Origin: Methanobacteriota archaeon
GTDB taxonomy: Archaea > JACRDV01
Assembly: GCA_024860865.1 (NCBI GenBank)
Contig: JACRDV010000055.1
Location: forward strand, 1 to 16,325
DNA: 16,325 nucleotides
Direction of reading: 5' to 3'
The notes beneath the pieces were generated by a model. It was not told the DNA's origin. It saw nothing but the letters and a program-made list of their open reading frames with translations, and made no database searches. Positions 7,748 through 15,326 of this stretch are shown piece after piece; the stretch's first letter is position 1, and the number at the start of each line of letters is the position of its first letter. The position numbers were made by a program, and so were the translations under genes.

Positions 7748-8335
7748 TTGTCAATGTATAAACAACTTTCAAAAACTTGGCAATCCATAAAGGAAAGCCC
7801 AGAATTGCTGCAGTTAATGCGAGAGAGATTGCCTAAATGGCGGAGAGGTGCATCGGTTAAACGAATTGAACGCCCGCTAAGAATTGACCGGGCTAGAGCT
7901 CTCGGATATAAAGCTAAACAAGGTTTTGTAATCGCACGAGCTCGCATTCGGCGCGGTGGATCGCATAAAATACGGCCGAAAGCTGGGCGCAAACCAAAAG
8001 CCATGGGTGTAGTTAAGTTTTCACCAGGTAAGAGCCTGCAATGGATTGCTGAAGAACGAGCTGCTAAGAAATTCCCAAATTTAGAGGTATTAAACTCATA
8101 CTATGTCTGGGAAGATGGTATTAGCAAATACTATGAAGTCATCCTAGTCGATCCAAATCATCCGGTGATTAAAAATGATCCCACCATTAATTGGATCTGT
8201 GAAAAACATCATCGAGGAAGAGTATTCCGGGGATTAACAAGCGCTGGCAAGAGGGCAAGAGGGCTATACAGGAAAGGACGTGGTGCAGAGAAAGTCAGAC
8301 CAAGCATAAGAGCACACCAACGCAAAGGTAAGTGA
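7748..8335 (+). CDS. rpl15e: Large ribosomal subunit protein eL15 (L15e)
   Basis: Component of the 50S subunit, binding 23S rRNA. The 195-residue basic protein matches L15e throughout: [52 protein letters not shown] and the C-terminal [21 protein letters not shown] at 7748 is the preferred start because GGAGGT (7736-7741) lies six bases upstream; ATG 7754 is the alternative, two residues shorter. The SD begins at the last base of the CBS stop, so the two genes are translationally close. It opens the classic exosome superoperon. Confidence 0.96.
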   Translation: MSMYKQLSKTWQSIKESPELLQLMRERLPKWRRGASVKRIERPLRIDRARALGYKAKQGFVIARARIRRGGSHKIRPKAGRKPKAMGVVKFSPGKSLQWIAEERAAKKFPNLEVLNSYYVWEDGISKYYEVILVDPNHPVIKNDPTINWICEKHHRGRVFRGLTSAGKRARGLYRKGRGAEKVRPSIRAHQRKGK

Positions 8336-8350
8336 GTTTGAGGGTAACCT

Positions 8351-8788
8351 GTGGAAGAAGAAAGCGCTCCGATACGGGGCGTTACTCTTTCTGTTTTTTC
8401 TCATGCAACAGAAGATGAAAACAAGGTTTTAAAGGCTCTTTCTATCTTGATCCCGGATGAATGCAGGGGAGGGATATCAGTAACACACACTGAGGGACAT
8501 TACAGTAATCCTATAACAGTGTACCAAATAAAACTCGCTAAGAGAAGTTATATTGAGTCATTTATAAAGTTATTAGAACAAAAACTTCAATCAAAATTAT
8601 CTCCTATGGATATTGAACGGCGCCTAGATCAAAAAAAATGTCTCTATCTTAGATTCGACAAACAAATAGCCCATATAAAAAAGAAGCTTGAGTTAACCTC
8701 AGCGAGCGATGCAATTCAAGTTAAGTTGGATTTTGATATTCCTAGGAATAAAATCCTTGAAGCACTGCAATTGAAAAATTTGGTGTAA
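8351..8788 (+). CDS. COG1325 RNA-binding protein, predicted exosome-associated
   Basis: A 145-residue protein of the archaeal COG1325/DUF54 RNA-binding family, predicted from gene order to work with the exosome or RNase P; no biochemical role can be read from sequence. Family features are the early VTLSVFSHATEDENKVLKAL, then EGHYSNPITV and a late segment IQVKLDFDIPRNKILEAL. It is soluble, with no zinc motif. GTG at 8351 follows GAGGG (8340-8344) by six bases and an in-frame TAA at 8345-8347 excludes longer forms. It ends two bases before rnp3. Confidence 0.8.
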   Translation: MEEESAPIRGVTLSVFSHATEDENKVLKALSILIPDECRGGISVTHTEGHYSNPITVYQIKLAKRSYIESFIKLLEQKLQSKLSPMDIERRLDQKKCLYLRFDKQIAHIKKKLELTSASDAIQVKLDFDIPRNKILEALQLKNLV

Positions 8789-8790
8789 AT

Positions 8791-9522
8791 ATGAAGGATA
8801 GATTCTATGACTTGCATGCTCATTCTTTTTTTTCTTGCGGGACTGACTCGCCCACCAGATTGATTTTGCATGCTAAAAGACTAGGTTGGCACGGATTGGC
8901 AATAACGGATTATCATCCAGTCAATCTAAACTTGTTTGAAAAAATAGAAAGTATCATGAAAAAAACTTTCTCAAATTTTGATGTCATCATTGGAGTTGAA
9001 ATAAAGACTGAAAAAATTTCAGAGCTAAAAACTGCTTTAAATAAATTGCGACCAATTGCAGATGTGATTCTAGTTAATAGCCAGGATATTAAGGTGATTC
9101 GTGCAGCAACAAAGGATTCTCGTGTTGATATAATAGCCCAAGAGAATTTTACAAAAGAAAAAATTGACCCGACTTTATTCAAATTTGCTGCCAAATCTAA
9201 AGTTTGTTTTGAAATAAACTTGCGCAATTTACTTCAAAGCCAAGGGGCACATCGCACTCATCTTTTCAAGTTAATTTCTAAAGAGATTCATCTTGTAAGA
9301 AAATTTGGAGCCAAAATAGTAATAACAAATGGAGCTTGCTCTTGGCTCGATATAAGGGCCCCTCTCGAAATTATTGCTTTGGCCAAGTGTCTTGGGCTAT
9401 CAAAAGAAGAAGCTCTATCAGCTATCTCTAAAGTTCCATATGAAATAATCTCATTAAACCGTGAAAAACGCAAACCTGACTTTATAATGAAGGGTATAAA
9501 AATAATAAAAAAGGGCGTTTAA
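8791..9522 (+). CDS. rnp3: Ribonuclease P protein component 3 (Rpp30)
   Basis: Protein subunit of archaeal RNase P, which removes tRNA 5' leaders. Expected to pair with Pop5 (next gene), the two together activating the catalytic domain of the RNA. The 243-residue protein has the PHP-like TIM-barrel pattern of Rpp30: YDLHAHSFFSCGTDSP at the N-terminus, GWHGLAITDYHP, the VEI segment near 70, then CFEINLRNLL and ITNGACSWLDIRAPLEI late. ATG at 8791 is preceded by GGTG (8782-8785). Its stop abuts the Pop5 start with no gap, consistent with coupled synthesis of the two partners. Confidence 0.92.
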   Translation: MKDRFYDLHAHSFFSCGTDSPTRLILHAKRLGWHGLAITDYHPVNLNLFEKIESIMKKTFSNFDVIIGVEIKTEKISELKTALNKLRPIADVILVNSQDIKVIRAATKDSRVDIIAQENFTKEKIDPTLFKFAAKSKVCFEINLRNLLQSQGAHRTHLFKLISKEIHLVRKFGAKIVITNGACSWLDIRAPLEIIALAKCLGLSKEEALSAISKVPYEIISLNREKRKPDFIMKGIKIIKKGV

Positions 9523-10044
9523 ATGCATGCAAGACACCGCTATTTGGCCTTTACGATATTGTCAGAAAAGGAAAAAATACCGCGTGAAGTAGCTATTCGA
9601 ACAATATGGCAGTCTGTCTTTAGATTTTTCGGCGAACTTAAAGCCAGCGAATTTGATCTTTGGATTATGGCCTATGACGAAATCGAACGAAAAGGTATTG
9701 TTCGTTGTAGTTTAGGATTGGTCGATTTACTCCGGGCAAGCTTGGCCACTGTTACTGAAATAGATGGAAAGCGTGCAGCTTTTCATGTGCTAGGTACATC
9801 TGGAACAGTTAAAGCTGCTACCAAAAAGTTTTTAACTAAGCATGAAAAAGTTCATAAAATTACAGAAATTGAACAAAAAATTGAATTAATTAACGTTTCT
9901 GGTGATGTAGTTCGCATTAATCCTTGTGGAGAAATAGATATACTACCTGATGCAAAATCAAGAAAAATTAGTGAAAGAACCAAGTCTAATTTTATTGGTC
10001 TCACTATCTTTGATTTAGAAATTCTAAAAAAAGGGAGTGTTTGA
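9523..10044 (+). CDS. rnp2: Ribonuclease P protein component 2 (Pop5) with C-terminal extension
   Basis: Subunit of archaeal RNase P and partner of Rpp30. The first ~110 residues are Pop5-like: MHARHRYLAFTI, SVFRFFGELKAS, a GIVRCS strand and the SGTVKAATKKF helix. The total of 173 residues is longer than the roughly 120-130 of well-known archaeal Pop5 proteins. The extra tail from about residue 115 contains VVRINPCGEIDIL and FIGLTIFDLE, which I do not recognise as a named domain. ATG at 9523 follows the rnp3 stop directly. The TGA at 10042-10044 lies two bases before the proteasome start. Confidence 0.88.
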   Translation: MHARHRYLAFTILSEKEKIPREVAIRTIWQSVFRFFGELKASEFDLWIMAYDEIERKGIVRCSLGLVDLLRASLATVTEIDGKRAAFHVLGTSGTVKAATKKFLTKHEKVHKITEIEQKIELINVSGDVVRINPCGEIDILPDAKSRKISERTKSNFIGLTIFDLEILKKGSV

Positions 10045-10045
10045 T

Positions 10046-10774
10046 ATGCAACCAGTACCATTTGGATATGATAGAGCAATCACGGTATTTAGCCCTGATG
10101 GACGGCTTTTCCAAGTTGAATATGCGCGCGAAGCCGTCAAACGAGGTACAACTTCTATCGGAATTAAGTGCAAAGATGGAGTTGCCTTTATAGTTGACAA
10201 ACGCATAACAAGCAAACTTATTGAACCAATATCTATCGAAAAAATCTTTCAAATTGATGAACATATTGGAGCTGCTACATCTGGGCTAGTAGCTGATGCA
10301 AGAGTGTTAATCGAAAGGGCGCGTGTCGAAGCTCAAGTGAACAGAATAACCTATAATATGCCTATCAGCGTTGAAATACTTGCCAAACGCATTTGCGACT
10401 TTAAACAACTTTATACACAGCATGGCGGTGTGCGCCCATTTGGAACTGCACTCATCGTTGGCGGAGTTAATGGTGATAGTTGCCGTCTTTTTGAAACAGA
10501 CCCTAGCGGGGCTCTAATCGAGTACAAAGCAACAGCAATTGGTGCAGGTCGCGCTACTGTGCTTGAAACGTTTGAAAATAAGTACAAAGAGGACATGACT
10601 TTAGATGAAATAATCGAACTTTCCATTAAGGCTCTATATGAAGCTACTGAGGGTAAACTTAACATCGAAGGAATCGAAATGGCCGTCATTGATGCTAAGA
10701 CCAAAAAATTTAGGAAGCTAGAAGACGAAGAGATCAAAAAATACGCAGAGAAGGCCTTAGCTAAAGCTGGTTAA
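10046..10774 (+). CDS. psmA: Proteasome subunit alpha
   Basis: Forms the outer heptameric rings of the 20S proteasome and gates substrate entry. The N-terminus MQPVPFGYDRAITVFSPDGRL is the conserved gating tail and H0 helix region. Further on are QVEYAREAVKRG, VDKRITSKLIEP with the lysine that receives HbYX tails of regulators, and GGVRPFGTALIVGG. The protein is 242 residues, normal, with no N-terminal catalytic Thr, as expected for alpha. ATG at 10046 is chosen over GTG at 10037 because GGGAG (10033-10037) is the SD and the family begins at this Met. No beta subunit is in the window. Confidence 0.96.
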   Translation: MQPVPFGYDRAITVFSPDGRLFQVEYAREAVKRGTTSIGIKCKDGVAFIVDKRITSKLIEPISIEKIFQIDEHIGAATSGLVADARVLIERARVEAQVNRITYNMPISVEILAKRICDFKQLYTQHGGVRPFGTALIVGGVNGDSCRLFETDPSGALIEYKATAIGAGRATVLETFENKYKEDMTLDEIIELSIKALYEATEGKLNIEGIEMAVIDAKTKKFRKLEDEEIKKYAEKALAKAG

Positions 10775-10775
10775 A

Positions 10776-11480
10776 ATGGTCGTGAGCATAGAGAAAGCGA
10801 TAGTTGCTCGACTTGAAACACATGGAACTAAATTTGAAGTTTTAGTTGACCCTGATGGTGCGCTGGCAATCAAAGAAGAGAAACCAATTGATCTCCGTGA
10901 AATTTTAGCTATAGATCAAGTCTTTAAAGATGCTCGAAAAGGTGATAGGGTCTCAGAGGAACTAATGGAACAAATTTTTGGAACGACCGACCCATACAAA
11001 GTTGCAGAACAAATTATTAAAAAGGGTGAAATTCAGCTAACCTCTGAACAACGCAAACGCATGTTAGATGAGAAAAAAAAGCGGATTATTGCTGAGATTT
11101 CTAAGCATGCTGTTAATCCACAGACTGGAGCACCTCATCCTCCTCATCGTATTGAAAAAGCGATTGAGGAAGCAGGAGCGCACGTTGACCCCTTCAAGAA
11201 GGTAGAAGAACAAATTCCAATTATAATTAAAGCACTTAGGCCCATACTCCCAATTAAGCTCGAAAAAGCCACCATCGCAGTAAAGATCCCTCCTACCTAC
11301 ACAGGAAAGGTTTATGGTGCAATAAAAGGATTCGGTGAAATCAAGCGCGAAGAGTGGCATAAAGATGGTTCTTGGATTGCATTAGTTGAAATACCAGCAG
11401 GCATGCAAGACGAGTTCTACACGATACTAAATAATTTAACAAAGGGAGAAGTTCAAACAAAGCTTGTAAAGAGAGCGTGA
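10776..11480 (+). CDS. Ribosome maturation protein SBDS (Sdo1 homologue)
   Basis: Homologue of the Shwachman-Bodian-Diamond protein, which in eukaryotes helps release eIF6 from the 60S subunit; a related late 50S assembly role is inferred in archaea. The 234 residues cover all three domains: the N-terminal FYSH-like domain (IVARLETHGTKFEVLVDPDGA), the central helical domain with KRIIAEISKHAVNPQTGAPHP and RIEKAIEEAG, and a C-terminal ferredoxin-like domain (KATIAVKIPPTYTGKVYG). ATG at 10776 is one base after the psmA stop. The SD is weak, so translation may depend on psmA. Confidence 0.95.
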   Translation: MVVSIEKAIVARLETHGTKFEVLVDPDGALAIKEEKPIDLREILAIDQVFKDARKGDRVSEELMEQIFGTTDPYKVAEQIIKKGEIQLTSEQRKRMLDEKKKRIIAEISKHAVNPQTGAPHPPHRIEKAIEEAGAHVDPFKKVEEQIPIIIKALRPILPIKLEKATIAVKIPPTYTGKVYGAIKGFGEIKREEWHKDGSWIALVEIPAGMQDEFYTILNNLTKGEVQTKLVKRA

Positions 11481-11484
11481 GGTT

Positions 11485-12186
11485 ATGGCAGTGTTCGTTG
11501 AGAATAGATCCTTAGTAATACCTGGAGATTTGATTGCAGAAGGCAACTTTAAAGCAAGTGATGGGACGTTTCAAGAGCAGGATAGAATATATGCCTCAGT
11601 GCTCGGCTTAGTGGACGTTGGTCCTAACAAAACTATTAGGGTAATTCCATTTGCTGGCAAGTATATGCCGAAGATCAATGATGTTGTGATAGGGAAAGTC
11701 GTTGATTTGAGATTTATTACTTGGATCATTGATATTAATGCCCCTTATCTTGCTGACTTGCATGCCAATGAAGTTTTAGATCGAAAAGTGGACCTCACCG
11801 AAATTGATTTGCTACGCTTTTATGATGTTGGGGACTTATTAATATCAAAAGTAATTGATATCGATGAGGAAAAAAATATCCGCCTTACAACCAAGGCTCC
11901 TGGCCTTGGGAAACTCCACGGAGGGCGACTTGTAAAAATTTCTCCTGTAAAAGTTCCAAGAATTATAGGCCGCAGTGGTTCTATGATTAAGCTAATAAAA
12001 GATGAAACTAAATGTGAAATTCTTGCAAGCTCAAATGGGCGCGTATGGATTAAAGGAAAAGATTCTAATCTTGAAAATCTTGCTATCCAAGCCATCTTAA
12101 AAATTGAACAAGAAGCTCATACAACGGGTTTAACTGATCGCATAAAAGAAATGCTTCAAAAAGAAAGGGGTGAAAAAATTGGCTAA
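11485..12186 (+). CDS. rrp4: Exosome RNA-binding subunit Rrp4
   Basis: Cap subunit that sits on the Rrp41/Rrp42 ring and guides RNA 3' ends into it. The 233 residues contain an N-terminal beta domain ([13 protein letters not shown]), an S1 domain (about 63-135, with [21 protein letters not shown]) and a KH domain (about 145-205) with the GxxG loop as GRSG (162-165) in [15 protein letters not shown]. The C-terminus is charged. ATG at 11485 lies four bases after the SBDS stop. The end overlaps rrp41 by eight bases if rrp41 starts at 12179. Confidence 0.95.
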   Translation: MAVFVENRSLVIPGDLIAEGNFKASDGTFQEQDRIYASVLGLVDVGPNKTIRVIPFAGKYMPKINDVVIGKVVDLRFITWIIDINAPYLADLHANEVLDRKVDLTEIDLLRFYDVGDLLISKVIDIDEEKNIRLTTKAPGLGKLHGGRLVKISPVKVPRIIGRSGSMIKLIKDETKCEILASSNGRVWIKGKDSNLENLAIQAILKIEQEAHTTGLTDRIKEMLQKERGEKIG

Positions 12187-12904
12187 AGTTGGAGCTCCTG
12201 AAAAGCTCATCACTAAAGATGGACTTAGGTTGGATGGGAGACGTCTTGACGAACCTCGTCCAGTAAAATTAGAAGTAGGTATTTTAAAAAGAGCTGATGG
12301 TTCTGCTTATATTGAGCAGGGAAGAAACAAAATTTTAGCTGCAGTATATGGCCCTCGAGAATTGCATCCAAGGCACCTTCAAAAGCCAGATACGGCCTTA
12401 GTCAGATGTAGATACAATATGTCGCCCTTTTCAGTGCCAGAGCGCAGAAGACCAGGTCCAGACCGTAGAACCATTGAAATATCTAAGGTCGCTCGAGAGG
12501 CTTTTGAGCAGGCAATATTTGCTGAGCACTATCCTCGAGCAGGAATAGATATCTTTATTGAAGTTTTAGAGGCTGATGCCGGGACAAGATGTGCGGGAAT
12601 CACTGCTGCTTCACTCGCGCTCGCTGATGCAGGCATCCCGATGAAAGATCTTGTTTCAGCGATAGCTGTTGGAAAAATCGATGGCCAAGTTGTTCTAGAT
12701 TTAACTGGTATAGAAGACAATTATGGTCAAACAGATATGCCTGTTGCTATGATGCCTCGCAGAAATGAGATAACTCTCTTACAAATGGATGGACACTTTA
12801 CTTCAGAAGAATTTGAACAGGCACTAGAACTTGCGATTAAAGGCTGTAAGATATTATATGAAAAACAACGCGAAGCGCTTAAAACCAAATATGGAGGACC
12901 TTAA
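12179..12904 (+). CDS. rrp41: Exosome catalytic subunit Rrp41
   Basis: RNase PH-type phosphorolytic subunit that degrades RNA 3' to 5' (and can add A-rich tails) in a hexamer with Rrp42. With a start at TTG 12179 the protein is 241 residues. Catalytic-site residues are present: the RR pair at 96-97, TR at 136-137 and [10 protein letters not shown] with Asp180 and Asp186 (Asp174 just before), which match active-site aspartates of the Sulfolobus enzyme. TTG 12179 is preferred over GTG 12170 because GGGGTGA (12167-12172) is a strong SD six bases before it; GTG 12170 would lie inside that SD. It is followed directly by rrp42. Confidence 0.95.
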   Translation: MAKVGAPEKLITKDGLRLDGRRLDEPRPVKLEVGILKRADGSAYIEQGRNKILAAVYGPRELHPRHLQKPDTALVRCRYNMSPFSVPERRRPGPDRRTIEISKVAREAFEQAIFAEHYPRAGIDIFIEVLEADAGTRCAGITAASLALADAGIPMKDLVSAIAVGKIDGQVVLDLTGIEDNYGQTDMPVAMMPRRNEITLLQMDGHFTSEEFEQALELAIKGCKILYEKQREALKTKYGGP

Positions 12905-13693
12905 ATGGCTGATATCATCGCAGAAATAAAGAAAGATTACATTTATAGCCTTGCTGAAAAAGACATGCGCGTTGATGGGCGTTCTCTAGATCAATATCGC
13001 CCAATTTCACTTGAAACTGGAAAAATGGGAAGAGCCCAAGGCTCTGCTATAGTTAAAATTGGTAATACACAAGTGATAGTCGGCACAAAGCTTGAAATTG
13101 GAGAACCTTTTCCAGACACGCCCAATGAAGGTGTTTTAACTGTAAATGCTGAACTAGTTCCACTTGCTTCTCCAACTTTTGAACCTGGCCCACCAGATGA
13201 AAATGCAATCGAATTAGCGAGGGTTGTAGATAGAGGAATTCGAGAATCAGATGCAATCAAACTCGACAATCTTTGCCTTATTGAAGGTGAGAAAGTTTGG
13301 GTAACTTTTGTAGATATTCATGTTATAGATCATGACGGCAATCTGATTGATGCATCTGCGCTTGGGGCAATTTCTGCTTTATTAAATACAAGGTTGCCAG
13401 CAACTAAGGTTGAAGGGAAGGAAATTGTAATCGAAGAAGGAGAAACTGTTCCATTACCAGTAGTGCAAAAACCAGTTGCTTGTACATTTGCAAAAATTAA
13501 CGGTAAGCTAATGCTCGATCCTAGCTTAGATGAAGAGCACATAATGGAAACCAGAGTTACTGTGACCACCGATGCTGATGGCAATATTCGAGCAATGCAA
13601 AAAGGAATTGCTGGCTATCTCACTAAAGAAGAGTTGATTAAAGCTGTTCAAATTGCCCGAGAGAGATCTCAAGAGTTACGAAAATTTTTGTGA
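12905..13693 (+). CDS. rrp42: Exosome non-catalytic ring subunit Rrp42
   Basis: RNase PH-fold partner of Rrp41, needed for ring assembly and RNA binding but lacking its own active site. The 262 residues show DMRVDGRSLDQYRPISLETG, GTKLEIGEPFPDTPNEG, the VDRGIRESDAI helix and VTFVDIHVIDHDGNLIDA. At the place of the Rrp41 catalytic aspartates it has LDEEHIMETRVTV, in keeping with an inactive subunit. ATG 12905 follows the rrp41 stop with no gap, and GGAGG (12893-12897) precedes it by seven bases. Confidence 0.95.
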   Translation: MADIIAEIKKDYIYSLAEKDMRVDGRSLDQYRPISLETGKMGRAQGSAIVKIGNTQVIVGTKLEIGEPFPDTPNEGVLTVNAELVPLASPTFEPGPPDENAIELARVVDRGIRESDAIKLDNLCLIEGEKVWVTFVDIHVIDHDGNLIDASALGAISALLNTRLPATKVEGKEIVIEEGETVPLPVVQKPVACTFAKINGKLMLDPSLDEEHIMETRVTVTTDADGNIRAMQKGIAGYLTKEELIKAVQIARERSQELRKFL

Positions 13694-13702
13694 GGATAAT
13701 CA

Positions 13703-13966
13703 TTGGGTCGAACAAAAAAGATAGGAATTTCCGGGCGCTTTGGGCCTAGATATGGCATGAAAATCCGCCGTATGGTTGCTGAAATTGAAGAGAAGCAAAG
13801 AAAATACCATAGATGCCCAAGCTGTGGGAATATTAGGGTCAAAAGATTAGGTACAGGGATCTGGAAATGCAAAAAATGTGGAGTTACTTTTGCAGGTGGA
13901 GCTTACATTCCGGAGACAGGAATTGTAAAAGTTGCAGAAAGTACAATAAAAATTTCTAAAAGGTGA
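13703..13966 (+). CDS. rpl37ae: Large ribosomal subunit protein eL43 (L37ae)
   Basis: Zinc-ribbon protein of the 50S subunit. The 87 residues begin [18 protein letters not shown] and hold a C4 zinc ribbon: C38, C41, C56 and C59 (HRCPSCG and WKCKKCG). The ending [11 protein letters not shown] is typical of the family. TTG at 13703 is the start; GAGG (13692-13695) lies seven bases upstream, overlapping the end of rrp42. Its TGA is part of the SD for rpoP. Confidence 0.96.
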   Translation: MGRTKKIGISGRFGPRYGMKIRRMVAEIEEKQRKYHRCPSCGNIRVKRLGTGIWKCKKCGVTFAGGAYIPETGIVKVAESTIKISKR

Positions 13967-13971
13967 ATAAT

Positions 13972-14106
13972 TTGTACAAATGCACTAAGTGTGGCAGAGC
14001 CATTGAACTTGACCCGGAATTTGGTGCAATTCGGTGCCCATATTGTGGCTGTAGGTTGCTATTTAAAGAACGCCCGCCAGTTGTAAAAAAAGTTAAAGCT
14101 ATCTAA
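13972..14106 (+). CDS. rpoP: RNA polymerase subunit Rpo12 (RpoP)
   Basis: Tiny zinc-binding subunit of the archaeal RNA polymerase (equivalent of eukaryotic Rpb12), needed for stable open complexes. The 44 residues read [14 protein letters not shown] at the start and contain CxxC pairs C4/C7 and C22/C25 (IRCPYCG), followed by a basic tail. TTG at 13972 lies five bases after AGGTGA (13961-13966), a very good SD that overlaps the L37ae stop. The gene order after L37ae is the usual archaeal one, and this gene ends the unbroken plus-strand run. Confidence 0.93.
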   Translation: MYKCTKCGRAIELDPEFGAIRCPYCGCRLLFKERPPVVKKVKAI

Positions 14107-14125
14107 AGCTTTATTTCTTTTTTTA
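14104..14125 (+). terminator. Palindrome and T-rich terminator after rpoP
   Basis: The rpoP stop lies in the palindrome TAAAGCTTTA (14104-14113), followed by TTTCTTTTTTT. TAAAGCT also occurs just before it (14094-14100). The T run fits an archaeal terminator for the plus-strand operon, and the next gene on the other side is convergent. Confidence 0.45.
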
Positions 14126-14134
14126 AAATGAAAG

Positions 14135-14515
14135 TTAGATTGATTTTAAAAGCCATCTTTTTATTTTCAGGCTATGTCTATAATATCCGTAAATCATCGT
14201 AAGCATCCCTGCGATTATGGCAGCAGAACTATAACCAAGAAGCATTAAGACTCCGAACAAAGAGAGCAACAAAGTCTGATTTGCTTTTCCTATAAATTCT
14301 TCTCGTATTCCTACTAAGTATTTGCAATAATCTCCTTTAATAAAGCAGATTCCTTTACAATCATAAAGCCGATACGAGTCTGGGTCAATCTTACACTTAG
14401 ATTTTAAAACAGTATCATAGAAAGGGCATTCATTTGGGTTAGAAGTATACTTCTGCAATCGAGCTTTCGCTCGATCTTCTCTTTTGCAAGGGTCAAATCG
14501 ACTCACTTTCTTCAA
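14135..14515 (-). CDS. Cysteine-rich small membrane protein, paralogue A (unknown function)
   Basis: I do not recognise this 126-residue protein. Residues 1-70 are charged and hold six cysteines (10, 30, 41, 53, 57, 64), which could bind metal or form disulfides. Residues about 80-112 are strongly hydrophobic with a central GYSS, suggesting a tight two-helix membrane hairpin, followed by a basic tail. It aligns with the neighbour at 14520-14837: both have C-x(14-19)-NPxxC-x(8-10)-C and then FGVLxLLGY. The start is uncertain: TTG 14515 lies four bases after the neighbour's stop, and GTG 14506 behind GAGTGA is also possible. It is read opposite to the exosome run and converges on rpoP. The coding sequence contains a perfect hairpin (14458-14475). 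Confidence 0.65.
   Translation of the reverse strand: MKKVSRFDPCKREDRAKARLQKYTSNPNECPFYDTVLKSKCKIDPDSYRLYDCKGICFIKGDYCKYLVGIREEFIGKANQTLLLSLFGVLMLLGYSSAAIIAGMLTMIYGYYRHSLKIKRWLLKSI
14458..14475 (-). other. Perfect hairpin with GAAA loop inside paralogue A mRNA
   Basis: On the minus strand the RNA would read AUCGAGC-GAAA-GCUCGAU: a perfect 7-base-pair stem closed by a GNRA-type tetraloop, about 40 bases into the coding region. It encodes part of DRAKAR. It may be chance or an RNA structure that affects translation or decay. Confidence 0.4.
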
Positions 14516-14519
14516 TCAC

Positions 14520-14837
14520 TCATAAAGTCCTTTTTAATTTTATATCACTAGTTTCCCACTTTACATGCGAACCTACTTTATACATGATGTAGCAATAAGC
14601 TATTACAAATCCACCTAAGGATGCGGCCACAGCATAATATCCAAGAAGTGTTAAAACTCCGAACGATGCTATAAGCGTTCCCAACAATTTTCCTCGCGCG
14701 GTAAGAAATTGTTTTTTCTTTTCATTCATCTCTGCTTCTTCACACTCATCGAGAACTGAACACAATTCGCAAAGTTCTGGATTTAAACTCCATTGTTTAG
14801 AGTATTCTTTAAAACACAATGGTTTTCTACTCATCAT
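14520..14837 (-). CDS. Cysteine-rich small membrane protein, paralogue B (unknown function)
   Basis: An unrecognised 105-residue protein. The N-terminus has four cysteines (C8, C23, C26, C32, including LCELC), then a charged linker, then a hydrophobic stretch from about 51 to 88 (LLGTLIASFGVLTLLGYYAV...) that could form two membrane helices, and a basic/polar tail. It shares layout and the FGVLxLLGY core with the protein at 14135-14515, so the two are probably an old tandem duplication. ATG 14837 is preferred because GTGGT lies six bases upstream; TTG 14843 and ATG 14834 are alternatives. TTTAAGTA on the minus strand (about 14891-14884) may be its TATA box. Zinc or iron-sulfur binding is only a guess from the cysteines. 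Confidence 0.65.
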   Translation of the reverse strand: MMSRKPLCFKEYSKQWSLNPELCELCSVLDECEEAEMNEKKKQFLTARGKLLGTLIASFGVLTLLGYYAVAASLGGFVIAYCYIMYKVGSHVKWETSDIKLKRTL

Positions 14838-14891
14838 ACTCAAACCACGAAGAATTTTTTAAGTGACATTTTTTAGTAAAAATACTTAAAT

Positions 14892-15095
14892 TTAGTTAAG
14901 ACGGATGTCGGACGAATAACTTTTTGGAGATACTAAAACAAGTTGTAAGTTTTTGCTGCGCGATACTAAGTTAACATTTATGGTTTTGCTATAAACATGT
15001 CTTCTGAGAAACAGAATAGGCCACACGAACACAGCTCCAATTATCACAACCAAAGTCAACGAAAGTAAAGCGATATTTGGCAAAGTTTCTTTAAT
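14892..15095 (-). CDS. Small single-span membrane protein (unknown), possible ATT start
   Basis: A short ORF with one long N-terminal hydrophobic segment (LLSLTLVVIIGAVFVWPILFL), then a basic RRH and about 34 polar residues; no family recognised. The first ordinary start codon is TTG 15083, which lacks an SD. An ATT at 15095 lies eight bases after GAGG (within GAGGGGG, 15107-15101) and gives MKETLPN before the membrane segment, 67 residues in all. It is read with the two cysteine-rich paralogues and may be part of one unit with them, 54 bases upstream. Coding status is moderate: it is small and has no recognised homologue. Confidence 0.45.
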   Translation of the reverse strand: MKETLPNIALLSLTLVVIIGAVFVWPILFLRRHVYSKTINVNLVSRSKNLQLVLVSPKSYSSDIRLN

Positions 15096-15128
15096 GTTAA
15101 CCCCCTCAAAAAAATCTAGGCTTAATTC

Positions 15129-15154
15129 CAGAAATATCTAATCCAATATTTCTG
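15129..15154. repeat. 9-base perfect inverted repeat in divergent intergenic region
   Basis: CAGAAATAT at 15129-15137 and its reverse complement ATATTTCTG at 15146-15154 are separated by eight bases. It lies just upstream of the minus-strand small membrane gene. A related ATATTTCT occurs again at 15184-15191, and GAATATG/CATATTTC (15171-15190) forms a weaker hairpin. It could be an operator or an RNA hairpin. Confidence 0.5.
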
Positions 15155-15326
15155 ATGTGATACTGCATTGGAATATGTAGTTCATATTTCTCAGTGATAA
15201 TAGTCTCTTTGCACTATGATCTACTAAATTCGTAATGATAGGTAAATCAGAAGCACTTGAAGAAATTCAAGCAATAAACAGCCATCAAAACAAGTTTAAA
15301 AAATAAGGCCGTGAAGGAAAATTAGG

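Noticed and set aside
10037-10045. Upstream GTG start for proteasome alpha
   Set aside because: It overlaps the SD (GGGAG), and the conserved N-terminus begins at ATG 10046.
12170-12178. Upstream GTG start for Rrp41
   Set aside because: The GTG lies within GGGGTGA, which is the SD for TTG 12179.
15150-15205. Possible C/D-box small RNA
   Set aside because: TGATGTGA and CTGA-like words occur, but box order and spacing do not fit a C/D RNA.
15235-15306. Short plus-strand ORF, 23 residues (MIGKSEALEEIQAIN...)
   Set aside because: It has no SD and no recognised homologue, and lies upstream of the pcc1 TATA box. It could be a gene remnant, but there is not enough to call it.
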